Below the pieces are notes generated by a model. That model made no database searches. It had not been told where the DNA came from and was given only the letters and a program-made list of their open reading frames with translations. Positions 16,589-24,363 of a DNA stretch of 30,781 bases are shown in pieces. The stretch is taken from the NCBI GenBank assembly GCA_934465535.1, contig CAKSKV010000014.1, forward strand, positions 1 to 30,781. The letters run 5' to 3'. How positions within the stretch are numbered: the stretch's first letter is position 1; the number at the start of each line of letters is the position of its first letter. Source of the DNA: an uncultured Clostridia bacterium. GTDB lineage: Bacteria; Bacillota; Clostridia; Christensenellales; QALW01. Position numbers and translations under genes: made by a program.

Positions 16589-17260
16589 TTATAATACATA
16601 GCCCAACACGCATACCGCCTGAAGCAGGCTGCCTATATCCACAAAAATGTGGAACACCGTATGAAAATATCTTTTTTTGCTTCCTATTCCGTACAGCACT
16701 GCCCCGAGAGTATAGGCTATTCCGCCCCACAGCAGCCACATAAACGCCGTTCTGCCTATTGTCTGCACAGTCTGCTTGAGTGCAAACATTATGCACCAAC
16801 CCATCAAAATATAGCATATCATGGATAATACCCTGTACTTACGGTGATCTATTGCCGTAAATACGCAGGCAAATGCCGCAAGCCCCCATTCCGCAGCAAA
16901 CAGGCTCCATGCAACCGCCGGATACTCCGGGCGTATGCTGCATAGCAAAATCGGCGTATAGGTTCCGGTTATCATAAAATATATAGTACAGTGGTCAATA
17001 ACCTGCATGACCTTTTTGCCCATGCCCGGATGCAGCCCGTGATAAACGCTGGATACGGCATAAAGCGCCGTCATGCTCAGCCCGTATACCACTCCACATA
17101 CAACGCCGTATATATCTTTGGCACAAACCGACTTTATCAGTGCCAGAATAAGGGCAGCAATTCCTATCGCGCCCCCCACTATGTGCGTTACCATGTTTGC
17201 GATATCCTCGCCTCTTGTGTAATCCGGCAGCTTCCTGTCGGCCAGCTTGGTTCTCTCCAC
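16589..17260 (-). CDS. Haemolysin III / PAQR-family membrane protein
   Basis: About 223 residues with seven hydrophobic helices. The family's metal-site signatures are present: SSVYHGL in helix 2, DHCTIYFMITGTYTP, and the terminal HTVFHIFVD (H-x-x-x-H). Related membrane hydrolases of the CREST superfamily use these residues to bind zinc. The frame opens at 17278, but a GTG at 17260 sits six bases after GGGAGGG, a far better start than the ATG, which lacks a ribosome site. Despite the name, haemolytic activity is not established for most members. It is monocistronic. Confidence 0.9.
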   Translation of the reverse strand: MERTKLADRKLPDYTRGEDIANMVTHIVGGAIGIAALILALIKSVCAKDIYGVVCGVVYGLSMTALYAVSSVYHGLHPGMGKKVMQVIDHCTIYFMITGTYTPILLCSIRPEYPAVAWSLFAAEWGLAAFACVFTAIDHRKYRVLSMICYILMGWCIMFALKQTVQTIGRTAFMWLLWGGIAYTLGAVLYGIGSKKRYFHTVFHIFVDIGSLLQAVCVLGYVL

Positions 17261-17371
17261 GCTTCTCCCTCCCGTCATTATTTGAACTTTACAGACCTGT
17301 TTTACTTAAATCCGCGATATAATTAAATAAACATGTTTATATGTGCATATTTGCATTTTATCATCGTCCGG

Positions 17372-18256
17372 CTACTTATGCGTTCCCTCAAAGAAAAGTG
17401 CCACTGCTCCGGGCCCTACATGCGCCCCCGTAACCGGCTCATAGCACACCGTGATATCCTGCCCGCAAAAACCGCGCTCCCTAAGCATTTCCAGCAGCAT
17501 TTCCGCCCCCTCCGGGTCGTCGGCGTGGGCTATTCCCACCGTCGCACCCGCATCTGCCGCGAGGGCGGCGTAGCGGTCGGCGAGGGAAGCGAGGGCGGCG
17601 CGGCGGCCGCGGACCTTGCCGCAGGCGACTATTTTTCCGTTTTCATCCCCCGTAAGGATGGGCTTTATACCCAAAAGTGTGCCAACCCGTGCCGCAATGC
17701 CGCTTATTCTTCCGCCTTTTCTTAAGTGGATAAGATCGTCCACCATAAAATATTGGCACATTTTGTGCCGCGTGCTTTCCAGCATTTCCGCAACCGCTGC
17801 AAGGCTGCAGCCGCTATCAAGCATCTGCACCGCTTTAAGCACCTGCAGCCCCTCGCCCAGAGATGCCGCCAAAGTATCCACCGTTATGATGGTTCTTTCG
17901 GGGTACTGCTCCCGCAGCTCTGCCGCCGCACAAAACGCGGCCTGCGCCGTGCCGCTTATGCCGCCCGACATACCTATATACAGCACATCCTTCCCCTGAG
18001 AAAGTGCCTTTGTAAAGGCATTTTTGAAGGCATCGGGGTTTATCATGGAGGTACTTACCTGAGCGCCTGCTCGTATGCGCTCGTAGTATGCGTGACCGTC
18101 AAAATCCGTTTGGGGATCCTGATGCTGTTCTTTGCCCTCTATGCTGTAAGCAAGGGGAATAATGCTTATCCCCTTTGCGAGGGGCGGTGTGAGATTGGCC
18201 GAGGTATCGGTGAAAAGCACCGTGTCTACCCTGTCTGTTATATTAAAATCCGTCAT
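17372..18256 (-). CDS. DegV family protein (FakB-like fatty-acid-binding subunit)
   Basis: A 294-residue DegV protein: N-terminal VDTVLFTDTSANLT, a substrate-loop region IGMSGGISGTAQAAF, the DDLIHLRKGGRISG helix and a C-terminal PVTGAHVGPGAVALFFEG. DegV/FakB proteins present fatty acids to the kinase FakA for phosphorylation and membrane incorporation. No fakA is in the window. The frame opens at 18415, but the ATG at 18256 follows AAGGAGG by five bases. The stretch 17560-17620 is unusually GC-rich and repetitive (gcggcg, gagggcgg), encoding an Ala/Arg-rich helix. A structured leader of about 140 nt lies upstream. Confidence 0.92.
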   Translation of the reverse strand: MTDFNITDRVDTVLFTDTSANLTPPLAKGISIIPLAYSIEGKEQHQDPQTDFDGHAYYERIRAGAQVSTSMINPDAFKNAFTKALSQGKDVLYIGMSGGISGTAQAAFCAAAELREQYPERTIITVDTLAASLGEGLQVLKAVQMLDSGCSLAAVAEMLESTRHKMCQYFMVDDLIHLRKGGRISGIAARVGTLLGIKPILTGDENGKIVACGKVRGRRAALASLADRYAALAADAGATVGIAHADDPEGAEMLLEMLRERGFCGQDITVCYEPVTGAHVGPGAVALFFEGTHK

Positions 18257-18333
18257 TTCTGCCTCCTTTTTTGCCGGCACGGCAAAATAAGCCGCTGAAT
18301 TTTTTAATGCAATATTACAAATTCGGCATATCT

Positions 18334-18394
18334 GCGGCACATTTTTTGTGCCGCGCGTGCCATTATTTTGAGCTGCGGGGATAAATTTGCCCCG
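18334..18394 (-). promoter_or_regulatory. Two hairpins in the degV leader
   Basis: Between the putative transcription start and the degV ribosome site are two inverted repeats: CGGGG/CCCCG (18376-18380 with 18390-18394) and GCGGCAC/GTGCCGC (18334-18340 with 18348-18354). Neither is followed by a T run in the degV direction. The GTGCCGG just before the ribosome site could pair with the second hairpin's arm instead. No known riboswitch is recognised. Confidence 0.35.
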
Positions 18395-18404
18395 AACATT
18401 TATC

Positions 18405-18432
18405 ATTATAGTCATGACGCAGAAAATGTGAA
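18405..18432 (-). promoter_or_regulatory. Promoter of the degV gene
   Basis: On the minus strand TTCACA (18432-18427), 16 bases, TATAAT (18410-18405). Confidence 0.55.
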
Positions 18433-18452
18433 TCCAATTATCGGTTTATACG

Positions 18453-18557
18453 CTCTACTGTAAGGAACACATGATTCTATTTGAATTTATACTTCGGTAG
18501 AGTCCGTTCGGCGGCTCTCTACAAATATGAGAAATGCCCGCTGCAGCGCGGTTTTTT
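18453..18557 (+). other. Possible structured RNA with competing hairpins
   Basis: CTCTAC (18453-18458) and CTCTAC (18517-18522) can each pair with the single GTAGAG (18497-18502). The second pairing gives a compact hairpin with an inner CCG/CGG stem. It is followed by CCGC/GCGG (18538-18541 with 18548-18551) and six Ts, a weak terminator shape. A 60-codon open frame here shows no protein signature. I see no plus-strand promoter, and the element may be non-functional. Confidence 0.3.
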
Positions 18558-18732
18558 GCTGTATTGTAAATGTACGGAGAAAACTTTTGAAAAAATCAGC
18601 CAATGCTATGCGGCATTTATGCGATCAGCCCGCGCACTAATTAAAATAGATATTTGCGTATAAATCTTTTTTCTTTCTGCCGATTGTTCGGATTTATTTA
18701 CCGCCATACAATAATTGCAACACATAAAAGCG

Positions 18733-18782
18733 TTAAAAAACACAAAAAATACGCTTAAAAAACAGTTAAAAAACCACAAAAA
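18733..18782. promoter_or_regulatory. Phased A-tracts (probable bent DNA)
   Basis: Five A-tracts of 5-6 As start at 18735, 18744, 18757, 18768 and 18778, about one helical turn apart. They are embedded in the repeated word TTAAAAAAC at 18733, 18755 and 18766. Such spacing is expected to curve DNA. It lies about 160 bp upstream of the next gene's promoter. Confidence 0.6.
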
Positions 18783-18877
18783 TAATGCAAAATTTATTTA
18801 CATAAAAACAAGACGATTAAGCAGTTTTACATTCGCTGTACGAAAAAGTTAAATTCGCAAGTGATTGTTACACCAAT

Positions 18878-18921
18878 GCAATACTTGCGCAATATTTCCG
18901 CAGTATTCCCGCAATAACATT
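18878..18921 (+). repeat. Four tandem 11-bp repeats upstream of a promoter
   Basis: Units begin at 18878, 18889, 18900 and 18911 with GCAATACTTGC, GCAATATTTCC, GCAGTATTCCC and GCAATAACATT. The core is GCARTA in exact 11-bp register. A fifth GCAATAT occurs at 18952 between the -35 and -10. The register places all copies on one face of the helix, as for a cooperatively bound activator or repressor, or replication iterons. Confidence 0.65.
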
Positions 18922-18937
18922 TTTTGCATTCGGGGTA

Positions 18938-18966
18938 TTGACTTTGCATGGGCAATATGGGATAAT
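18938..18966 (+). promoter_or_regulatory. Sigma-A-type promoter of the metallopeptidase operon
   Basis: TTGACT (18938-18943), 17 bases, GATAAT (18961-18966). It follows the four 11-bp repeats. A 12-bp direct repeat ACATTTTTTGCA occurs on either side (18917-18928 and 18983-18994). Confidence 0.75.
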
Positions 18967-19023
18967 ATTGTCAAACGTGAATACATTTTTTGCAAAGCCG
19001 AATATTAAAACGGAGGTTTACTT

Positions 19024-22000
19024 ATGAATGTAACAACACTTAACAAACGAATCATCCCAATATCGAAACGGATTGTCCGATGTTGTACGGCAATGCTGCT
19101 TGTGATTTTTATGCTGCTTACCGTACTTCCGGTTTTTGCGCAGGAGGCTGTTCTTAAAGCCGATGATATTCCCGAAGCACTTACCCGCGCGCAGCTTGAA
19201 GCGCACGGCGCAATAAGACGCCTTTATGATAAAGAACAGGGAGATAATGATTTTATCTTTCTTAACGCCGACGGAACGGTTACGGAATACGACTTTTCCG
19301 TGCCGGTAAAATATAAGGACGAAAACGGAAAATATAAGGATAAAAGCAATAAAATAAAGGAGTGGAACGGGGAATACGGCAACACGGCAAGCGATGTGGA
19401 GCTGCGCTTTCCAAAGCAGCTTAATTTTATAAAAATAAAGCATAACGGCCGCACGGTACGCATAAGGCCGGTAACGCAAGCCTCTCCGGGGCAGCTTCCG
19501 GCGACGGTGCAGGATAACTCCGTAAGCTACACAGGCGCCTTCGGCGAGGGCACGACTTTGCGTTATACCTCCACAATGAGCGGAATAAAGGAGGACATAA
19601 TTCTTCAAAACAGAGGGCGAAAAAACAGCTTCAGCTTTGAGGTGCGCACGGACGGTCTTGAGCTTAAGGAAGTAAACGGCGTATGGGGCATATACGACGG
19701 CGAAGCTACGGTGTTCTGCTTCGGCGACCTTGAGGTAACCGACAGCTTTACGGGCGAGAATGAGGCCACGGACGATTGGGACGCGCACAGAACCTACGCC
19801 GAGGCGCAGGTAAGCGCGCTGTCGGGGGATAAATACATATTTACAATAACGGTTCCGGATGAATATTTGCAGGCAGAAACAACGGTGTATCCTGTGTATA
19901 TAGACCCTTCGTTTAACGTAAGCCGCACATATATAAAGGATACCTATATAGCCAAGGGCTATACGAACAACTATGTAAATTCCTCCCTTGTGGCGGTGGG
20001 CTACGGCACCAATGCAAAAAATGTACGAACCCTTGCAAAGATAAGCGATATTTTGGGCGGAAGCAGCATTCAAGGCAGAGTAACGGGTGCATATTACAGT
20101 ATGTATTGCACCTCGGATTATTCCAGCAGCCCTACGGTGGACACATATATGATAAATGAGGGTGTAAGCTGGAACCCCGCCGCCGTTACATGGCAAAACT
20201 CCGCAGATACGCTTATGAACGGCAGCACAAAGCTCAGCACGCTTACGGTAAAGGGTGCGGGCAGATATAATTTTGATATAACAAGCGCGTATCAGGCGTG
20301 GCAGACGGGCACGGAAAACAACGGAATAATGCTGCGCATGACCACCGAGGTAAGCGGCAAATACCGTCAGTTTGCTTCGGCAAACGTAAGCGATTCGTCA
20401 AAGCTTGCATATATAACGGTTTCCTACGATTCCGTGGGCGCCGGCATAACCGTTAACCCGCAGGAGGCCTACATGACGGTAGGCGAGGTTAAGCGCATAT
20501 CTGCTCTTGCCCATTCCGTAAACGAAACGATTACATGGTCCTCAAGCAATCCGAGCGTGGCCACGGTGGATACAAACGGCAACGTTACCGCGCACAGCGC
20601 CGGGGATGTATTTATAACGGCAACGGGCACATATGCCGGCAGCAGCGCCACCTGCGGCATAACAGTGGTGGCAAAGGGCGTGGACAGCGTTACCCTGCCC
20701 TATCGCACGCTGTATATTACAAACGGCAAAACACTGAACATTCCCGTGCGCATAGCGCCGTCGGATGCAAGCGTGCAGGAGGTTATATGGTCCTCGAATG
20801 ATACAAGCGTGGTAACGGTAAGCAACGGCGTGCTCAGAGCTGTCGGCAGCGGTACAACAACGGTAACCGTACGCAGCGTTCAGGGCGGCAAAACGGACAG
20901 CATGACTGTTGCGGTTCCCGAGTTTGAGGACGGTACATATTACCTAAAAAACAAGGCGACAAAAAAATATCTTGATATACAAGGCCCGTCAAACGAAAGC
21001 GGAGCAATAACGCATCAGTGGAAAATGCACGGCTATGCTTCCCAGCAGTGGGAATTTGAGCTTCAGACAAGCGGATATTACAAGATAAAATCCGTACACA
21101 GCGGGTTATATCTGTCGGTGGAAAACAATTCCTCCGAGCAAAACACGGCCGTAGTACAAAAGTTAACAACGGCTCCGGTCAGCTGTGGAAGGTGGAGCTG
21201 CTTAATGACGGGGCGTATAAGCTTACTCCGAAATCCGGCGAAAGCACAAACCGAGTGCTTGCCAGCGCATATTACGGAGTTATTGCAGACGGCATAGCGG
21301 TACAGCAGCGCCTGTTTGTAGATGATACGAACTATAAGGATGAGTGGATACTGATAAGCCGCAAATTGGACATCGTAAACTATTATGATTCTTCCATAGC
21401 AAATACTCCAACTCAAGCATATATTGATGATGCAGTTAAGTTTATGAGTGATGTTTTTTACAGAGAATTTAAGGTTACTATTAATAACAAATCGATATCC
21501 CGATACAGCAATGCATTAGCTGACCAATGCTCATTGGGAAACAATTCGTCGTGTGGCAATATATGCGGAGAACACTCACAGCACCACAAAAATATTTATT
21601 ACATGGCGGAGCAATTGTATAACGCTCCGCGCGATGACAATCATGTTTATGTAATGTGGGCGGATAGAGATTATGGAGTATATTGTGATGGTGTGCAGCA
21701 TGCACCGTTGACAGCAACTATAGCTGTTAACTATTCAAGCCGACCTGTAATAAATTTTCTTACGCTTAAAGCCAGCGAAGCTGAAAATGCCGATAAATCA
21801 ATGGCCAAAATGTCGATTGTTCTTGCGCATGAGATGGCACATGTATTTGGACTTTCAGAGATATATGGCAGCGGTACAATAGTTGACAATAAATTGCACG
21901 AAGATGTGGAATGTGTCATGAATAAATATGTCGAATATTCAAATGGCGAAGATGACAAAATGGTTGAATTCTACAATAAAATCAAAGGTCGGAAAGCTCA

Positions 22001-22079
22001 TGCTTTTTGCTCATCATGCACCCAACAATTAAAGGAACTTACCCAAAAAGTATTAACGGAGGGCAATAAACAATCATGA
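19024..22079 (+). pseudogene. Secreted multidomain metallopeptidase (DNRLRE, Big_2 x2, ricin-like, metzincin-like), split by a frameshift
   Basis: Two frames form one protein of about 1,018 residues. The first runs from the ATG at 19024 (GGAGG upstream) to 21297; the second continues to 22079. Order: signal peptide cleaved near VFA-Q (39), an N-terminal region seen in wall-associated RHS/WapA-type proteins, a DNRLRE domain (about 295-470), two bacterial Ig-like Big_2 domains (about 475-634), a ricin-type lectin domain, and a C-terminal peptidase with HEMAHVFGLSE (21828-21860), a CVM Met-turn and a late FCSSC. This resembles archaemetzincin layout, but the third zinc ligand is Glu instead of His. 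In the ricin domain, one A appears lost from the AAAA at 21158-21161; restoring it gives VVQKVNNGSGQLWKVELLND. No slippery heptamer or internal start is evident, so the gene is probably broken or phase-variable unless the base is a sequencing error. The peptidase part is AT-rich. Confidence 0.8.
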
Positions 22080-22921
22080 AAAAAAACGGCATATTGCTGA
22101 TAATGTTCGCTTTGATTTCGGCGCTGCTTTTAGGCTGCAGTCCCGATGCAAAAATGCAAGCCGGCAAATACGGTATAAAAACCGTAGAGGAAAACGAAAA
22201 ATACTATCTTGAGTTTTATAATGTTACAAACGACAACGATGAGGGCTTCGTATGCAAATATTATGCGGCAGGGGTGAAGTTTGAAAGTGTTGCCGCAATA
22301 CGCGCCTTTTTAGAAAACCCAAGCAACGATGAAAATCGCCCCAAAGACATTGACACAGAAAACATGTATAATTATCTCAGCAGCCAAATAACAACGGCAG
22401 GCGATACAACGTTGCGCGCAGAAATAATGAACCCTAAAAAAATACGGCAGCCGGAATTCGGCGCGGAAAGCAAGGTTTCGGCGATAGTTTTTTACGGAAA
22501 GAATTACTCAATGAGCGTTGACACAGCGGGTAAGCGCACGGTAGTTACGGTATACGATAATACCGACGGAAGCTATGAGTACGATTATAATCAGGCTAAT
22601 GAAAACTACAGCGCAAGCCGCGACAAAAGCGATACCGTTAAGGAAACAAGGGTAATTGACGGTGCCGAGCGCGAATGCATAGCGTACAAGACAACGGGGC
22701 TGTCCGGGGAAGCCTTGGAATTTCTCTGTACACGGTATACGGTTGAGAAAAACGGTTATAAGGCCGAGGTATACAGAAGAATAGAAAACGGCAAGGACGA
22801 AAAAACACATATTTATATTGCAGATATTAACGGATGCAATTATATTATTTCATTATCAAACGACGGCGATGCGCTTTTGTCGGATATCCCGGACGAATGC
22901 TATCCCGTATTTTCAAAGTAA
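22076..22921 (+). CDS. Lipoprotein of unknown function, coupled to the metallopeptidase gene
   Basis: A 281-residue lipoprotein: MKKNGILLIM, a hydrophobic stretch and lipobox LLGC with Cys21. The remainder is a hydrophilic, Tyr/Asn/Asp-rich domain with no family I recognise. Its ATG overlaps the stop of the peptidase frame by four bases (ATGA), so translation is coupled and the two products are probably functionally linked. Both are exported. An anchor, chaperone, inhibitor or immunity-type partner of the peptidase are all possible; none is shown by the sequence. Confidence 0.85.
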   Translation: MKKNGILLIMFALISALLLGCSPDAKMQAGKYGIKTVEENEKYYLEFYNVTNDNDEGFVCKYYAAGVKFESVAAIRAFLENPSNDENRPKDIDTENMYNYLSSQITTAGDTTLRAEIMNPKKIRQPEFGAESKVSAIVFYGKNYSMSVDTAGKRTVVTVYDNTDGSYEYDYNQANENYSASRDKSDTVKETRVIDGAERECIAYKTTGLSGEALEFLCTRYTVEKNGYKAEVYRRIENGKDEKTHIYIADINGCNYIISLSNDGDALLSDIPDECYPVFSK

Positions 22922-22943
22922 TTTTAAGATATAGCAGATATGA

Positions 22944-22990
22944 AAATCAGCGGCCTGCGAAAGATTTCGCGGCCGCTGATTTATTATTTA
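22944..22990. terminator. Bidirectional terminator between converging genes
   Basis: A long stem of about 17 bp with one bulged T (left arm from 22944, right arm ending near 22982), followed by TTATTATTTA on plus and, on minus, TTTTCATAT. It separates the lipoprotein gene from the dehydrogenase gene. Confidence 0.75.
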
Positions 22991-23003
22991 TAAATGCTTT
23001 TGT

Positions 23004-24266
23004 TTACTCCGCTTTAGGCGCGTGCTCAAGAAGGTATTTTTCCGCTTCGGCGCACCAAAGGTTATTGCTGCGCTTCATTATTTCGGCAAGGCCGGCAAAG
23101 AGCGGATCGGTTTTGCCCTTTTCCTCAAAATCGGCTATGGCGGTAAGCTCAAGGTTGATATTGTTGTATATCAGCTTTTTGCCGCCGGGAATCTTGGGCA
23201 GATTGAGCGTGGTATCGATAACGGCGTTAAGACCTCCGATATGGGTGACCATAACGGCGGGATTGAGACGGCCCTGACTCATAAGCTCAAGGGATTCGAT
23301 CATATCCGCAGTGTTTCCGCCGGAGGTGCCTACGATATGGGTGGAGGCATAATGCACATTGTAGAAATTGAATTCCGCCTTGAATTCGGTATTGGTGGGG
23401 CCTGCAAAGAAGTTGAGGCAGCCGTCCTTGCCCAGAATTCTGTCGCCCTGCTCCACTACGGGACGCACGGGGGCAAACACAAACACATCGTCATAGCCGG
23501 TGCCGTCGGTAAGCTGCATGAGCTTTTCGACCGGATCGCCCTCGCCGGTGTTGAGATATACAAGCTTGATTCCGTCCTTAGCCGCCGCTTCGGGGGTGAA
23601 GATGGAAGCCGCCCTGTCCAGACGCTCCTGATTGATATCGGTTACCACAAGCAGCCCCGGACGGCGGTCGCCGTGGAGCGCATAGTCGATAGCGCCAAGA
23701 CCCATGGGGCCGACACCTGCAAGAATGGCGCATTTGCCGCCCTCCACTATGCCCATTTTATGAACATAGCTGCCCTGCGTTGTATGATACTGAGCGTGGA
23801 AGCCGCCCACTATGCAGCTTTGAGGCTCGGCCAAGGAGCCGCAGAAGAAGGCCTCGCCGGTATACTTGAGCAGGCAGTTGTATTCCATTACCACTGCCGG
23901 GATGACGACATAGGTGGCATCTCCGCCGATATAGCGGTAGCTGTATCCGGGAGCTGCAAGAGAGCCTTCGTTATTGATGGCGGGCTGAATGGAGAACTTA
24001 TCCCCTGCCTTGAACTGATCCGCCCATTTGCTGCCCACCTTTACTATTTCGCCGCAGAACTCGTGGCCGATTATGACCGGATTCTGTGCAACATCATTGG
24101 GGACGCGCTTATGGTCGGGGCCCTGTATGCTGGCCTTATAAGAGGACATGCATATGGAATCGGAAATGATGTGGGCAAGGATTTCGTCTTCCTTTATCTC
24201 GGGAAGCTCAAACTCCTCCAATCTGAGATCGTTCTTGCCGTAAAGTCTGACCGCTCTGGTTTTCAT
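23004..24266 (-). CDS. Zinc-dependent medium-chain dehydrogenase, L-sorbose-1-phosphate reductase-like
   Basis: A 420-residue zinc alcohol dehydrogenase-family enzyme. Likely catalytic-zinc ligands are Cys39 (SICMSSYK), His68-Glu69 (GHEFCGE) and Glu147 (SLAEPQ). The Rossmann fold has AGVGPMGLGAIDYA near 183-196 and an acidic VVTDINQERL, favouring NAD(H). Length and order of motifs fit sorbose-1-phosphate reductase-type proteins rather than simple alcohol dehydrogenases. GGAGG stands eight bases before the ATG. It follows a DeoR-family regulator gene by 97 bp on the same strand, and such regulators normally sense a sugar phosphate, supporting a role in ketose or polyol phosphate use. Substrate assignment is tentative. 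The complementary strand holds a 421-codon open frame that I treat as a shadow. Confidence 0.85.
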   Translation of the reverse strand: MKTRAVRLYGKNDLRLEEFELPEIKEDEILAHIISDSICMSSYKASIQGPDHKRVPNDVAQNPVIIGHEFCGEIVKVGSKWADQFKAGDKFSIQPAINNEGSLAAPGYSYRYIGGDATYVVIPAVVMEYNCLLKYTGEAFFCGSLAEPQSCIVGGFHAQYHTTQGSYVHKMGIVEGGKCAILAGVGPMGLGAIDYALHGDRRPGLLVVTDINQERLDRAASIFTPEAAAKDGIKLVYLNTGEGDPVEKLMQLTDGTGYDDVFVFAPVRPVVEQGDRILGKDGCLNFFAGPTNTEFKAEFNFYNVHYASTHIVGTSGGNTADMIESLELMSQGRLNPAVMVTHIGGLNAVIDTTLNLPKIPGGKKLIYNNINLELTAIADFEEKGKTDPLFAGLAEIMKRSNNLWCAEAEKYLLEHAPKAE

Positions 24267-24363
24267 GTGATAACCTCCGTTAATTAAATCGTTTATTTTT
24301 CCGTTTGTTTTTCGTTTTCTTCATTCTTTTATTCCCTGCCTTCGGGCTTATCATGACAACAGC

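Noticed and set aside
17560..17620. GC-rich triplet-like stretch as a repeat or quadruplex element
   Set aside because: It lies in the degV coding frame as an Ala/Arg-rich helix and needs no other explanation.
18481..18663. A 60-codon plus-strand frame between degV and the peptidase gene
   Set aside because: There is no ribosome site and no recognisable feature, and it overlaps the hairpin region.
18400..19020. A chromosomal oriC
   Set aside because: The skew change, AT-richness and 11-bp repeats are suggestive, but there are no TTATNCACA boxes and none of the usual origin genes. I kept the observations separate and do not call an origin.
21150..21165. Programmed -1 frameshifting in the peptidase gene
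   Set aside because: The site lacks an X-XXY-YYZ slippery heptamer: Gln CAA would have to re-pair as ACA. No clear downstream pseudoknot is visible, so a mutation or sequence error is more likely.
23022..24287. A 421-codon open frame opposite the dehydrogenase gene
   Set aside because: It mirrors the real gene almost end to end, has no plausible ribosome site and reads as glycine/alanine/histidine-rich noise. Codon bias of the true gene on the other strand explains it.
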